A DNA stretch of 64,000 bases from Siphonodentalium dalli (taxonomy: Eukaryota; Mollusca; Scaphopoda; Gadilida; Siphonodentaliidae): contig CP136068.1 in NCBI GenBank assembly GCA_032622095.1, positions 138,763,989 to 138,827,988 on the forward strand, written 5' to 3'. A program made the translations under genes and the position numbers. Below the pieces are notes generated by a model, which did not search any database, had not been told where the DNA came from, and saw only the letters and a program-made list of their open reading frames with translations. This document shows positions 21,684 through 32,472 of the stretch, piece by piece; positions within the stretch are counted from its first letter, which is position 1, and the number at the start of each line of letters is the position of its first letter.

Positions 21684-22483
21684 CAGTAATGCCCTAAATA
21701 ATCGACTCCTTAAAGAGGTACTGTACGCCATTTTCATTAAAATTCCGGTGACAACAACGATCTAATATCGATAATATATAGAAACATAAGTAATTTGAGT
21801 CGAAGATGTATTATGTAAACGCTCAGGTTAATAGGCTATCTTAAAATTTAATAATTTAAAAGTTAATAATTTGATTTAAATTGAGTTTATGACTGGAGCC
21901 ATAAAATGGCGTCAATTAAATTACGAATTTCCGTAATCAAACAAAGTAATTGAGGGATACTGGATTGTTAAACCGATCGCACACACGATCGCTTAAAATA
22001 TTATGATGATACGGGGAGAACACTCAAGCCACTCACTGACTAGCGACGATACAATAACTTAAATGATTATATGGGACTAGTATGCCTATAATATAACTTT
22101 TATTTGATTCATTTGGTTGAAAACTGTACAAAAATTACTCGACAACGACAATTTGTATTTTTGCATTCCGGTAAATTTGTCATCCGTAACACTACTTCGT
22201 ACTCAACAGACTTTCAAATAATGAAAAAATTGTTACCTTATTCTCTGACTCGGAGACTATAGAAACCAACCACAACATTTGGCGTACAGTACCCCTTTAA
22301 GCACAGCAGAATTATGGGTAATTTTTCATGATTTAGTCGGAAATATGGCTTGTTGCGATTCATCGGAAAGCTCTTAGTGAGAGCTTTCTGATGAATGGCA
22401 ACAAGCCATATTTCCAACTAAATCCTGAAAAATTACCCATAATTCTGCTGTGGTTAAGGAGTCAATTATATAGGGCATTACTG
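21684..22483 (+). mobile_element. MITE-D copy interrupted by MITE-B
   Basis: CAGTAATGCCCTAAATAATC at the left and GGGCATTACTG at the right, with TA outside both ends, frame a 213-bp type hairpin element. MITE-B copy 4 has gone into a TTAA near its left edge, splitting it at 21710/22300. It lies in RABAC1 intron 1 of those seen. Confidence 0.88.
21710..22300 (+). mobile_element. MITE-B copy 4, inserted in MITE-D
   Basis: TTAAAGAGGTACTGTACGCC at the left, GGCGTACAGTACCCCTTTAA at the right, TTAA on both sides. The host MITE-D sequence continues on either side, which dates this insertion after that of MITE-D. Confidence 0.92.
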
Positions 22484-22710
22484 TAAGTATAAATGCTGAT
22501 GAACCTTCATCCATAATAGGGGCTTCCATCTATTTGTATTATATGTACATGTATATATCATTATTAAAAGGTAGGGAATTATGAACTACTAGTAATAATG
22601 CAGTATCCCTACACACAAGCAACAGTACCTACCAGTTATATATGTATGCCATCATTTCGCTTTTTTGAATTCTGACAAACAAATTCCCATTGCCATTTCA
22701 GACCACATGT

Positions 22711-22937
22711 TTAACCCTTTGAGTGCCAGGTCGATTTTTGTATCAACCCATATACCCTGTGCCAATGCATTCTCTTATATATGTGAGTCGACCATAGGTC
22801 GCCTCGCATATATAAGAGAATGCATTGGTCTAACAACAATTTTTTACAATTTTAATAATTTATTCTTATATTCTTTAACAGACTTATTTTGTAGGTTTAG
22901 GGCCGATGAGATCGGCCCCTGGCACTCAAAGGGTTAA
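22711..22937 (+). mobile_element. MITE-C variant with one hairpin
   Basis: TTAACCCTTTGAGTGCCAGG and CCTGGCACTCAAAGGGTTAA ends are flanked by TTAA. The hairpin GCCAATGCATTCTCTTATAT...AATGCATTGG is present once. Related copies with the same ends lie at 44360-44825 and 48456-48916. Confidence 0.85.
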
Positions 22938-22974
22938 ATATTTTGTTTTAATATGAAAGTAGGAAGGAATCAAC

Positions 22975-23297
22975 CAGTAGCTCAGTCGATAAAATGGTTA
23001 GTGCACTACATCGCTCTAAACCGTCCAACGATGACGAAACTGGTTTATTCCTAAGAACGCAGGCCTGCAAATTTGAGGCGAACTTCCATTCAGTTCGCCT
23101 GCCGGTTACGTGAAATTAAAATGCTGTGAACGAAAAACAGGTCATGCCAAAGTTTTCTGTAGGTCTCGCGATCACTTATTCTCACCTTAATTATTGCTCA
23201 ATCAGGTCCCAAAATTTGACATTCAAATTTATTAGTTCAATGATTTGCCCATTAGTAGTTAATCAGACCACTTGTAGTGATTATAACAGTTTGTGTA
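22975..23297 (+). mobile_element. Degenerate tRNA-headed SINE
   Basis: It starts with AACCAGTAGCTCAGTCGAT (A-box-like), followed at pol III spacing by a decayed B box, CTGGTTTATTCC. The body contains CAAATTTGAGGCGAAC and GAACGAAAAACAGGT, which recur at 30112-30296 without the head. Confidence 0.5.
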
Positions 23298-23340
23298 CAG
23301 TAATGCCCTAAATAATCGACTCTTTAACCACGTTGTAATA
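23298..23340 (+). mobile_element. MITE-D left end only
   Basis: CAGTAATGCCCTAAATAATC and TTAACCACG match the MITE-D terminus; the rest is replaced by a different short inverted repeat, TACGACC...GGTCGTA. Confidence 0.65.
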
Positions 23341-23589
23341 CGACCAAATTTCATGATTACTCAAGTGATAATACGGTCGTATTTTGTTGAACAAAATGTT
23401 GATAAATAGAACGTTTTGGGAAATTTGATTATGGGAGGCCCTTTTCACATTTATTATTTATATGTGTCTATCAATTTATTTGCGCTTAAGCGCAAATACC
23501 TAACGCTCCCTTACTTCCCTCTGATTGTGAATGATTGAGTCCATCTCATAGTAAATTATGATGGGCCCATAGTAATAGCCCCATACAGT

Positions 23590-24005
23590 CTCGAAGTTGA
23601 AGAAAAAACATATTTCCATATGCATATCAGCATCTCTGTCCCTGGTGTCCCAGGAATTGGTGTCTCACTCCCAGAGCTCTAGTATATTTTATTAAAGGGA
23701 TATCTCCTGCACAGATATATACCATTTCCATGGCCATAAAAAGGGAATTAGGAGTTACCGGGGGGCTTGCTTCCTTCATATGGTGTACTTATTGACTTGA
23801 AATAGGGGGAAAAAACCCTATTTTCATATTATCAGCATCCCTGTCCCCAAGAAATTGTGTCTCCATCACAGAGATCAAGTATATTTTTATAAATGAGACA
23901 TATCCTGCACAGATCTATACCATTTCCATGTCATAAAAGGGATCTAGGAGTTACTGAGGGATTGCTTCCCTCATATGGTGGGCCTATATAGACTTGAGTG
24001 ATGTG
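23590..24005. repeat. Diverged tandem duplication, about 210 bp per unit
   Basis: CATATTTCCATATGCATATCAGCATC...CTGTCCC, CCTGCACAGAT-TATACCATTT and TTAGGAGTTAC-G each occur twice in the same order (23605-23800 and 23820-24000). Confidence 0.6.
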
Positions 24006-24072
24006 TTTAGACCTGTGCCATTTAAAATTAATTCAAGGGGGAATCAATGAATATTAATTTTTATTTAATGAT

Positions 24073-24133
24073 TTGCACTTAAGCTTAAATGATTTGCGCT
24101 TAAGCGCAAATGATTTGCGCTTAAGCGCAAATG
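24073..24133. repeat. Tandem palindromes TTTGCGCTTAAGCGCAAA
   Basis: Two perfect units preceded by one decayed unit; another perfect copy is at about 23480-23498. Confidence 0.75.
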
Positions 24134-24199
24134 ATAGAGGTTATTTGTTGCAATTAATCGATTCTGATAACTAAAGTGTATTTTGAAGAAAAGTTGTTG

Positions 24200-24249
24200 T
24201 TGTATCTTGATGATATGGGGACCCTCTGATCGGATTGAGTACCTTTAAT
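24200..24249 (+). mobile_element. MITE-A right-end fragment
   Basis: GGGGACCCTCTGATCGGATT and GAGTACCTTTAA match the right end of MITE-A. Confidence 0.65.
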
Positions 24250-24267
24250 ATAAGGAGAAGTGAGAGG

Positions 24268-24717
24268 TTAACCCTTTACCCAACAAAACGGCCCTGTGCC
24301 AATGAATTCTCTTATATATGCGAGTCGACCATAGGTCGCCTCGCATATATAAGAGAATGCATTGGCTTAACACATATTAAAAATGATAAAATTGTCAAAG
24401 AATGTAGAAAAATATTATAAAAATTGTTAAAAAATGTAAGAAAAAATTATAAAATTGTTGAAGAATGGAAGAAAAAAATGGTAAAAAGTGTTAAAATATG
24501 AATTTTTTTAGGCCAATACATTCTATTGTATATGCGAGGCGACCTAAGAGAATGCATTGGCACAGGGCATAACTGTAACTATCACAATGTGGTCAATGAG
24601 CCGGTTCCAATGATATCCATATTTGTTTGGTCCTATTGAGACAGACCCAAGATAATTTAGGCTGTTGCAGCTTCATTTGGGCTATTTTTCTGGGCGTTTT
24701 GTTGGGTAAATGGTTAA
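24268..24717 (+). mobile_element. MITE-C copy
   Basis: TTAACCCTTTACCCAACAAA and GTTGGGTAAATGGTTAA ends are flanked by TTAA. Both opposed hairpins are present, though the right one has lost part of its loop side. The AT-rich spacer carries several tandem AAAATTGT-type units. Confidence 0.88.
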
Positions 24718-24989
24718 TCTTCAGGGAAGGGCACTGTCAACGAATAATCCTGTGTTAGAAATGATCGACTAGTTTCAGATTGTTGTTATCCTTCTTCAGG
24801 ACGTGTGGGTGTGAGAAAAGTAGCTTGCTGACTCAGGTTGCCCTTGGTGTGGCATCCTTCCATATGATTGGGTGAATCCTTTATGCGATTATTTAGAGCA
24901 TTACTGTATAGATCTTAGACCGTATGAAATTCTTCTCCTGTCTTGATTGTTTGCTCCTGATTTATTTTGTATTTCTCTCCATATTTCAG
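24718..24989. other. RABAC1 intron remainder, no feature
   Basis: GAGCATTACTGTA at about 24898 is a bare MITE-D terminus. Nothing else was recognised before the exon acceptor. Confidence 0.4.
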
Positions 24990-25087
24990 ACTAACATCTC
25001 CTATGTTGCTGGTTGCCATTGCTGGAAGTCTTGGAGCATGCTATATCATCAATCTAAAGAACAGAGAAAACAAATTAACAATATTAG
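24990..25087 (+). CDS. RABAC1: PRA1/RABAC1 orthologue, second membrane segment exon
   Basis: This exon encodes LTSPMLLVAIAGSLGACYII followed by NLKNRENKLTILG. It completes the first hydrophobic hairpin and the hydrophilic linker of PRA1. The acceptor is ATATTTCAG and the donor is GTACAT at 25088. The first base completes the Val codon split from the previous exon, and the exon ends after one base of a Gly codon, so both phases agree with the neighbours. The aligned residues TSPMLLVA and ACYI are conserved in vertebrate RABAC1 as I recall it. Confidence 0.9.
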
Positions 25088-25117
25088 GTACATTGTCCAT
25101 AAAATTAAGCCTTGAAA

Positions 25118-25160
25118 TAGTGTGTCTGTCATTTGAGGGTGAATTTAGTGATGCTTCTGT
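25118..25160 (+). mobile_element. MITE-E terminal fragment
   Basis: GTGTGTCTGTCATTTG joined to GAGGGTGAATTTAGTGATGC: a deleted end of MITE-E just after the RABAC1 donor site. Confidence 0.6.
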
Positions 25161-25210
25161 ACATTTTGTCACTTGGTTAAGTGCCATGAATCTCTACTGG
25201 TACTCTGTCT

Positions 25211-26055
25211 AACGCCCGTAGAGATCATATTCCACCAGTACAAAACCTGGGAACTTTTTGAAGTTTTGCCAGGGAACAATATAAAGTCAAAAAATAAAGC
25301 AGAGAATATATTTATAATAATAATAATGCATATCATTTATATAGCGCTTAATCCCTGGTGTAGCTCTAAGCGCTTACATTATTACCCCAGCTGTTTTTTA
25401 TGAGTAATGTCGAGTCTTGTGTCTGCTGCCATTTTACAGGCGCTTCACTAGAGCGGCTTACGGATATCCAACAACCAGGTACCTATTTCTCGTCTAGGTA
25501 TGACGAAGCGAGCACAGTACAAGTGACCTTGCCCAAGGGTCAGAACCTGGCGCGAGATTTGAAACAGCGTGTGGCTATATATAGCACACACACCGCTCAA
25601 TTCAGCCAAGCCACTGTTGTGGAGACAATAGTCCACCGAGCAAGGCGCGAACTCACGCCGGTGCATTAACACCATTACAAGTCCGACACTCTACCCACTG
25701 GGCTACCACACCATTTCTTAGTTATTATCTGTTCCTTGATAATGTACTTTGCTGTACGTGAAGGTCCCAACTCGAAATTGCATTCTTTTCCGTGAGCCGA
25801 TATCACAATAAACATTGAATTAATTGCCGAGGAGAAATTCCATAGTTGTAAGCAAAATCGCTCACAAAGTCACTTAAAATGTGAGATTTGGAGTTGGGAC
25901 CTTCACATACAGTGAATTACATTATTAAGGAAAAGATAATAACTAATAAATATATTCCCCACGTTATTTTTTCGACTATTAGGTTCCCTGTCAAAACTTT
26001 AAAAAGTTCCCAGGTTTTGTACACATGTACTGGCGGAATATGATCTCTACGAGCA
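25211..26055. mobile_element. Inverted-repeat element carrying a SINE
   Basis: GTAGAGATCATATTCCACCA and AAAACCTGGGAACTTTTT at the left recur in reverse complement at 25985-26052. A second inverted pair (25740-25790 with 25885-25945, GGTCCCAACTC / GAGTTGGGACC) lies inside. The SINE at 25315-25720 has entered the left half. All this is in a RABAC1 intron. Confidence 0.65.
25315..25720 (-). mobile_element. tRNA-Thr-like headed SINE
   Basis: On the - strand, GGTAGCCCAGTGGGTAGAG (A box) and TCGGACTTGTAATGG (anticodon-arm-like, TGT) start near 25712. GTGAGTTCGCGCC (B-box-like) is near 25655. The body contains TTGCCCAAGGGTCA-type and CCAGGTACCTATTT-type motifs. The tail end has TATATAGCGCTTAATCCC / CTAAGCGCTTACA, motifs I remember from many marine animal dispersed repeats. 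An 89-codon + strand frame here is incidental. Confidence 0.6.
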
Positions 26056-26661
26056 TTTGCCGTGCAGTAGATATTCATGGCATGATCTAATTATGTACCT
26101 ATTTGACCTTCAAATTAAGCCATATGCTATTAACAGCCTAAAACAGTTAATATAAATACTATCTGGCAGCAGCTGCCAAATATCAGGTACTAAGAAGAAC
26201 GCAATTTGAAAAAAAATACCACACAAATATGCTCGGTAATATTTGATCTGTTCATTCCAAACTATTGAAAATCAACAAATTGACTCCACTGAGTAGTGGG
26301 ATTTCCTCACTTCTGGTTGATTAGTGATTCAGATTTGTGACACGAGTCCAATTATGTTCTGTTTACATTGTATAAGCTTATTTTTTAGTCACTAGGGCCA
26401 CGCAGTCAATTTCACATTTCTCATGCATGTGCGCATTGTCCTGAATCCCTGCGATTGCAACAATTTTTAGCTCAACTTGATCAAGACAAGTTCAAGCTAT
26501 TACCATGGATTGGCATCTGTCCTCTCTGTGTGTCCATCAGTCAACAATTTCCTTCAGCACACCCTACAGGCCAGCCATCCTTCATTGGCACACCCTGCAG
26601 CCATCCTTCATTGGCACACCCTGCAGCCATCATTTATTCGAGAAATATTTAGAACATTTAT
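26056..26661. repeat. Spacer with a short 26-bp tandem repeat
   Basis: CATTGGCACACCCTGCAGCC occurs twice in tandem, plus one partial, at about 26560-26632. The rest shows nothing recognisable. Confidence 0.5.
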
Positions 26662-26930
26662 AGGCATGTTTAGAATCACCTCTAGATGGGTGCTATTGAA
26701 TTTGAATAATTTTTGATGAAAAATATGGCTGCTGGCAGCCTTGGATTTTACTCTTTGCATGACTAAATCATTTCACCGCATTCCTCATCCGATCATCGTC
26801 AAACTTCATATAGTTCTTCAGAGTGACCTCTGGATGGGAGCCATACATTTTTTAAGGACGACCAGCTGGGCACAGCCCAGCCGCGCATGTGTTGTGTAGC
26901 AACGTATGCGCTGGTCGTCCTTATACTAAG
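26662..26930. repeat. Direct repeat R copy 1 and a hairpin
   Basis: 26662-26770 (ATGGCTGCTGGCAGCC, then TTGGATTTTACTCTTTGCAT) recurs at 28070-28175. At 26855-26928, AAGGACGACCAGC and GCTGGTCGTCCTT form a hairpin with a GC-rich loop region. Confidence 0.6.
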
Positions 26931-28069
26931 TTCGCTTTCGAACATGGGCGCCACCATCTTGAATTAGGGGCGCCGCTATCTTGAATTTGAGGGGCCGCCA
27001 TCTTGAAACGTCATTGCTATTAAATTAAAACTACAAAATGTTACTTTTCATATAGCCAAAATAGCGGTATTCATTGCGTGAAGGTATTACATGGTTTATA
27101 ATTTAGACAATAATCATTACTTAAATCATAAATATTGTCAACCGGACTCGGGTTGCTATGCCATTCGGAAAATGACGGAAATTACGTAAAAATTCAAACT
27201 GCACAAATTCGTTAGCCACATCACAAAAACAATGTGACTCATCTAGTAAATGTCTAAAAGATTTGTCATATCACTAAATAAACTTTTCTTTCGATTAGTA
27301 AATTAGTAAAAGCACGTTCACGCTTTACAGTAAACTGTTAGGTGACGTCATATGTTGTATCCAAACCGACGTCTTTTGGCACACGCATTTCCCCGCGAAA
27401 GTTATTGATGTTTTGCCAACGGCATAGCACACTTAAAGCAAATCGCAATGTACTGGGGATCCGAAAGACAGACCATTTAAAAAATTAAATAATTAGTAGG
27501 TTCTATATAGTAGACGTACGGTGTGCCAATGAGGCTATAGAAACTTTACTCGACTGGGTGTAAAAGTTATAACGACCATCCTTGGGAAGTCATGAGACAA
27601 AAATTCCACTGCAGATCAGATTATTTATTTTGAAAATATCTCATAAAAATTATCATCCAGAATGGGTTTCCCCAATGGCCGGCCCCATGTGGTGGAAACC
27701 AAATTGCGTATACGCTATAATGTAGCTACATGCATGGAGTTGTAATCTAATTTCTAACCCAAATTATGGGAGGGGTGAACCATTTGTTCCACTCATTTGA
27801 GCCCCTGTTGGAATTTCCAACCCAAGGGTGGGGTACTTAATGCAACTCAAATTTCACCCAAATTGAGAATGGGCCAGTCGAAATATCATATATTGATGTA
27901 ATACGTATGGTTATTTAAATCTTGATATTCATATAAGTCATCACATAGAGTTCTGGATAGTGTATGTCGTCGTCCTTTTTACATGGATTTCAATGTCATA
28001 ATTTCTTGTTTTAAATTTGTTACAAAACATGGCAACCAGCAGCCATCTTTGATTTCAAATTGTTTTTAA
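26931..28069. other. Intronic DNA, no feature
   Basis: Only short echoes such as GGCGCCACCATCTTGAATT / GGCGCCGCTATCTTGAATT / GGGCCGCCATCTTGAAACG near 26945-27010 were noted. Confidence 0.4.
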
Positions 28070-28420
28070 CTTTTACAGGATCACCTCGAGATGGAAGCTA
28101 TTGAATTTGAACGAATTTTTATGAAAAACATGGCTGCCAGAAGCCATTTTGGATTTTACTCTTTGCATGACTAAATACAAATTTATTTCTGCATACCCAT
28201 TCAGCCAACATATTTATTCAATTGATCCCAAACATCATAAGGCTCTTTGGGTTGGCCTCTGGTATTACTTAAAAATTTCAACTATCTGCCTTCCTAATCG
28301 TTCTATTGACTGTAATGTTGGACATGATCTCGTCTCCAAATTGAGCTACAGTGTCATTGATACTTTCATGTTCATGTTTAATCTGTTGGGAGAGGTTGTA
28401 ATCAGTACAATATAATTGTG
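28070..28420. repeat. Direct repeat R copy 2 and a segment shared with 19350
   Basis: 28070-28175 matches 26662-26770. 28340-28385 (TTGAGCTACAGTGTCATTGA) matches 19364-19400. Confidence 0.55.
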
Positions 28421-28511
28421 GTACGTTTTAATACAAACACGCACAGAATTGAGATTGAATAGACCAGTTTCCCAGTTCAGATTTCCGATTCATTATTATA
28501 ATTGGTAACTA

Positions 28512-28615
28512 CAGTAATGCTCTAATTAATCGACCTCTTAACCAAAGCAGAATTATGGGTAACTTTTCAGGATTTAGTCGGAAATATGGCTTGTTGCCAT
28601 TCATCGGAAAGCTCT
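28512..28615 (+). mobile_element. MITE-D, left arm only
   Basis: CAGTAATGCTCTAATTAATC through CATTCATCGGAAAGCTCT; the right arm is absent. Confidence 0.8.
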
Positions 28616-29271
28616 TCCCTTTAGCCGGGGATTAATGGTACGTTCTTAATGGGATTTCAGTGTAACATCTATCTGTTGGAATGTACAGAACGACAAATGG
28701 ACAACCATATTCGTATAACTGTAATGTTACGCGAGGTGCTTCCAAATTTCAAAGTAGAGTTGTGAATAGTGTTTCCGTAGTTTCCTTCTCTGAATGGCGG
28801 TCGCCAAACATTTAACAAATACTCGTCTCTGAGTGAAGCTGTTCGCTTTATCCAATCAGGTGAGCCACATAAACTGGACGTTCTTGACCTTCAAAAATAA
28901 ATATCCTGCAAAAACAAATGGATTGTTCCTTACTTTTTATGGCAAAATCTGATATTTTCGGGAAAGTCACTACCAAACGCTAACAGGTCTTAATTAAAAC
29001 ATCGTTAATTGCGCCTAAGCCATGGTGAGTCGTTGGGTTTTTTGCTTCTTTGTAGACGCAATAGTGGTACACAACTAATGAACGAAAATTCGAAATGCGC
29101 TTTTCTCGTGGTATGGCGGTAATCGATGGAGGTGTGTAAATCACATTAAAAACGTAGCTCAATCGGGCTACAGTAGACAAAACGAGCTACGTAGACCGTT
29201 TTGGATGTGTGCCCGACCTGATAATGGCCTACTGCCAATGTGCTGAAGTAGGTCCATAGGTACCAGGGTTG
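28616..29271. other. Intronic DNA, no feature
   Basis: No repeat or exon was recognised. Confidence 0.4.
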
Positions 29272-29400
29272 GGGTAATTGTAATCAGTAATCATAATCAA
29301 AGTAATCGATTACAAATTTGGAGTAATCATAATTGATTACTTTCAAATGTACCTGTAATCATGATTACATTTTGATTACTTTTTGATTACTATTACTAAA
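29272..29400 (+). mobile_element. hAT-like transposon end fragment
   Basis: It starts CAGGGTTGGGGTAATTGTAA and continues as GTAATC/GATTAC-rich sequence. CAGGGTTGGG followed by such repeats is a common hAT terminus by family knowledge. No matching right end was found. Confidence 0.4.
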
Positions 29401-29917
29401 ATATCCATATGGATGGCTATTGAATACCCATAGTCTCATACTGTACTGTGGAGTGTGCACAGCTACAAACAACATATCAGAAAGTTAGTACAATTGTTTA
29501 ATGTGTTATGTTAGTGGTACACTGTGTACATTCTGGCAGTGGACACAGATAACAACACAAAATTGCTGAAATGTTGTATGGCAATAAACTTGTGATACAG
29601 ACAATGAACTGTTCTAATATGAATAAATAGGCTAGCCAACATCAATTAGGGTTAAATTTTATTGGGACTGCTGCAGACAGTGGCTGTAGAGTCACACTGA
29701 TACAATACTATTACTAGGCACTACGGACCATATAGCACACGACGTGCAATTTTATGTCCGTAATAGATACTGATGTCATATAGCAGCGAAGAGGTTAAAA
29801 TTGGTTTTTTTTTAATATTATTTTGTTGTAATTGTAGCCCAGATGGAATACACTATATTTAATATCTAGAGGCTGGGACTGTTGATAATTACATGTACTT
29901 GAATCATATTTTGACAG
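29401..29917. other. Intronic DNA, no feature
   Basis: No repeat or exon was recognised up to the acceptor TTTTGACAG. Confidence 0.4.
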
Positions 29918-30019
29918 GAAGAGAAATCTCTCTGGCTCAGCAGTATGGCACTGTTGGTATAGCTTCATTCCCAATCTTCTGGTTAGCTGGTGCTGGATCA
30001 GCATTTTTCTGGGTTATCG
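29918..30019 (+). CDS. RABAC1: PRA1/RABAC1 orthologue, third membrane segment exon
   Basis: This exon encodes REISLAQQYGTVGIASFPIF and WLAGAGSAFFWVIG. FWLAGAGSA is one of the most conserved PRA1 stretches. It forms the second hydrophobic hairpin, which with the first embeds the protein in Golgi membranes. The acceptor is TTTTGACAG and the donor is GTAAGT at 30020. The exon begins with two bases completing Gly and ends with one base of Gly, matching the flanking exons. Confidence 0.92.
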
Positions 30020-30111
30020 GTAAGTTTTATTGGGTATATTATCCCCTGAAAATATTTTTTTGCGGGATCATAAAAATCACCGATGTCCATCCGCGGTTTC
30101 CATATGATAAC

Positions 30112-30296
30112 TTTACATGCAAATTTGAGGCGAACGGCCATTCAATTCACCTGGAGGTTATCTAAAATTTAAATTCTGCGAACGAAAAACAGGTAGTGCC
30201 CAAAATGAGACATTCATATTTATTAAGGTAGTTCAATGAGTTGCCCATCTTGAGTTAATAATAGCAGTTGTAGTGATTATAAAAGTTTGTGTAACT
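30112..30296 (+). mobile_element. SINE body fragment
   Basis: CAAATTTGAGGCGAACGGCC, GCGAACGAAAAACAGGTAG and TTGTAGTGATTATAA-AGTTTG match the body of the SINE at 22975-23297; the tRNA head is missing. Confidence 0.6.
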
Positions 30297-30990
30297 CTCC
30301 TGCTAACCTATGGTATGGGTTACCTAAGCACAAACCAGGCGAGCGAAAAATAGGTCATTGTCTATTAATAGGTCTGCTTGATTCCTGGGTTATTCCACGC
30401 TATCCAGTCAAATTGCCCATCTTTAAATAGACAGCCAATTACTGTTATTTGTTGATTGGATTTTAATTTGTGTTCATTTTGTTTTTTAGTCCAGATGGAT
30501 GAGAACACAATTTGTTTTCTAACAATCATTAGTACTGTGGGGTTTCAATGCAAAACTTTGATGACATGTACAAGTCGTATGATAAAACAGGTATTGCATC
30601 GTTCCGATATGGAGATTTATCAAGCCATGAAATTGTGGCAGAACCTACGTTGGAGATAGGTCCTCCGTGCTTCACGTTGTGTACTATTGTTGTTTAGCCA
30701 TATTGGAACTTAGATGACTGAATGATGAGAGAAAAACACTCATCGCTTATATTGGAAAATGGTGACTTGCTATAATCTTTATATTACTGCACTGGTTTGA
30801 CTGCATATTTTCCTGAGAACCAGCATCGAATGACCTCGACAACATGCTAAGTACGACAGTCCGACTAACAAATCATGCCTGTTTTTATTGCATCATATGA
30901 TGAAATCATTTCTGATGCAATAGTGCAGCCAGGGATGTGGCACAGGCATGGGCGCACATCGTTCTGTTACAAAATATCGTTATTTTTCAG
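30297..30990. other. Intronic DNA, no feature
   Basis: No exon or repeat was recognised. A TTTTTTAG before 30490 is not followed by a conserved PRA1 segment. Confidence 0.4.
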
Positions 30991-31082
30991 GTGCGTCATT
31001 TTTCTTCATCATGCTGCATGCAGTTCTGTATAAGTCTGAGGAATCAGAGGATGCTTATGATCTGGAAATGGAGCAGGTGTGA
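30991..31082 (+). CDS. RABAC1: PRA1/RABAC1 orthologue, last exon
   Basis: This exon encodes GASFFFIMLHAVLYKSEE, then SEDAYDLEMEQV and TGA at 31080-31082. It holds the fourth membrane helix and the short acidic cytosolic tail; vertebrate RABAC1 ends similarly in an acidic MEPV-type tail. The acceptor is TATTTTTCAG. The Gly codon is split with the previous exon. About 40 bases after the stop lies an AATAAA, so the 3' untranslated region may be very short. Confidence 0.92.
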
Positions 31083-31123
31083 TGGCCGCTCAGGGCATCT
31101 TGTGGAGGTCGGTTCTGTGAGGC

Positions 31124-31129
31124 AATAAA
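31124..31129 (+). terminator. Probable poly(A) signal of RABAC1
   Basis: AATAAA lies 41 bases after the stop codon. It is the first such signal downstream; use is inferred. Confidence 0.5.
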
Positions 31130-31341
31130 TGAAGATATGCTATGACAACTTGTTGACAAGTCCTGGGATTCAAGAATTTTCCGCGAGTTTATAGCATCTG
31201 TCTGAGGAAGCACAGCCTCATATCCCGAAGAGCTCCAAAGATTTCTTGAGTGATGGTAAAAATAGGGAGTTTTAGATTGTAGAACAACAAACTTCAATCT
31301 TGGGTGTCTATTAGCGGCTGACGGTCAGCATGACTGAGTTT

Positions 31342-31770
31342 AGTGTGCCTGTCATTTGCAGAATGAGGTCCCCAGAGTGTGAATTTAGTGACGCTGTCCT
31401 GCATAGCGGGCTAGCATCACTAAATTCACACTCTGGGAACCTCATTCTGCATGGCATCATCTGCTACGGGAGACATAGGACTCAGATTGAAGTTCCCAAA
31501 TGTGAATATTATGATGTACACCCATTTGGAACCTCAATTATGCAATGTGTTCTCTGCCAATTTGGGGATACAGAGAAACTAAACTAAAAAAGAAATAGAA
31601 TCTCTGTGAAGAAGTTTCTATATAAATTTGGTAATAAACTTTCCCGAGAAGATGAGGCCTAAGCATAATGAGGTCCCCAGAGGGTGAATTAGTGATGCTA
31701 GTCCGCTGTGCGGGATAGCGTCACTAAATTCACCATCTGGGGACCTCATTCTGCAAATGACAGGCACACT
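31342..31770 (+). mobile_element. MITE-E copy 2
   Basis: TAGTGTGCCTGTCATTTGC and GCAAATGACAGGCACACTA ends, both hairpins present (31360-31450 and 31668-31756). The ends extend further as GAGTTTA / TAAACTC, so the true boundary and target duplication (TA or longer) are uncertain. Confidence 0.88.
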
Positions 31771-31848
31771 AAACTCAGGCTTGACGGTCAGATGATTAAC
31801 GTGGAAGTTTCTATACTAAAGCATCAATGATGAGTAGTAATTCAATAG

Positions 31849-31920
31849 GAAATGTTCAGATAATAAGTTCAACAAACGACTTTCGTTTGTTGAACTTAAT
31901 ATCTAAACATTTCCCTCAAT
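31849..31920. mobile_element. MITE-F hairpin
   Basis: GGAAATGTTCAGATAATAAG-TTCAACAAACGA and its inverted partner form a near-perfect 35-bp stem. Relatives are at 37118-37173, 37617-37665, 43072-43116 and 52379-52422. Confidence 0.7.
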
Positions 31921-32144
31921 AAGTATGGCTCTTTCTGCACTTTTATTGATCTATCGTCTGCTGTTATCACCTTAACATCCCTCCAAATCAATAATAGACC
32001 ATTCCAATGTACACTTTTTAACGGACTTGGAGAATCCATGTAGTCTAAAAAGGGTTAAAGTTTGCCGTTTTACAATCTAAACCTCCCCAATATATAATTT
32101 GAACTCTGCTGCAATAAGAGTGAATGTGCATGTTGTCTACTTAA

Positions 32145-32262
32145 GGAATGGATGTTGCTTTGCATCCATTCCATAAAGTATGGATGCAAGTTGGTCTGGC
32201 ATTTTGTGTGGAAATGTCAGACCAACTTGCATCCGTACTCTATGGAATGAAACAAATCAACA
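32145..32262. repeat. Hairpin GTATGGATGCAAGTTGGTCTG
   Basis: AGTATGGATGCAAGTTGGTC / GACCAACTTGCATCCGTACT pair across a short loop, preceded by a smaller ATGGATG...CATCCAT hairpin. Confidence 0.7.
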
Positions 32263-32472
32263 TGCTTGACTTATATTTACACTCAACCGAGTCAACTGGC
32301 AGATTAAAAGAGCATTAAGCGCCCATTTAAAATGTTATTCTCATTGCAAGTTACATCTACACAAAAGTGGAAGAAAGTAGTGGTCAACGTGCGACGTCAT
32401 GGGACATATTTTCATTCAATAAACATCCTGCATGCATGTTCCGTAGCTCGAATGCATGTTGGAATGTAACAA

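Noticed and set aside
25400-25669. 89-codon frame starting MSNVESCVCCHF as a small gene
   Set aside because: It lies in the body of the tRNA-headed SINE on the opposite strand.
30456-30659. 67-codon frame after TTTTTTAG in the RABAC1 intron as an extra exon
   Set aside because: The flanking exons join in phase without it and it has no PRA1 similarity.
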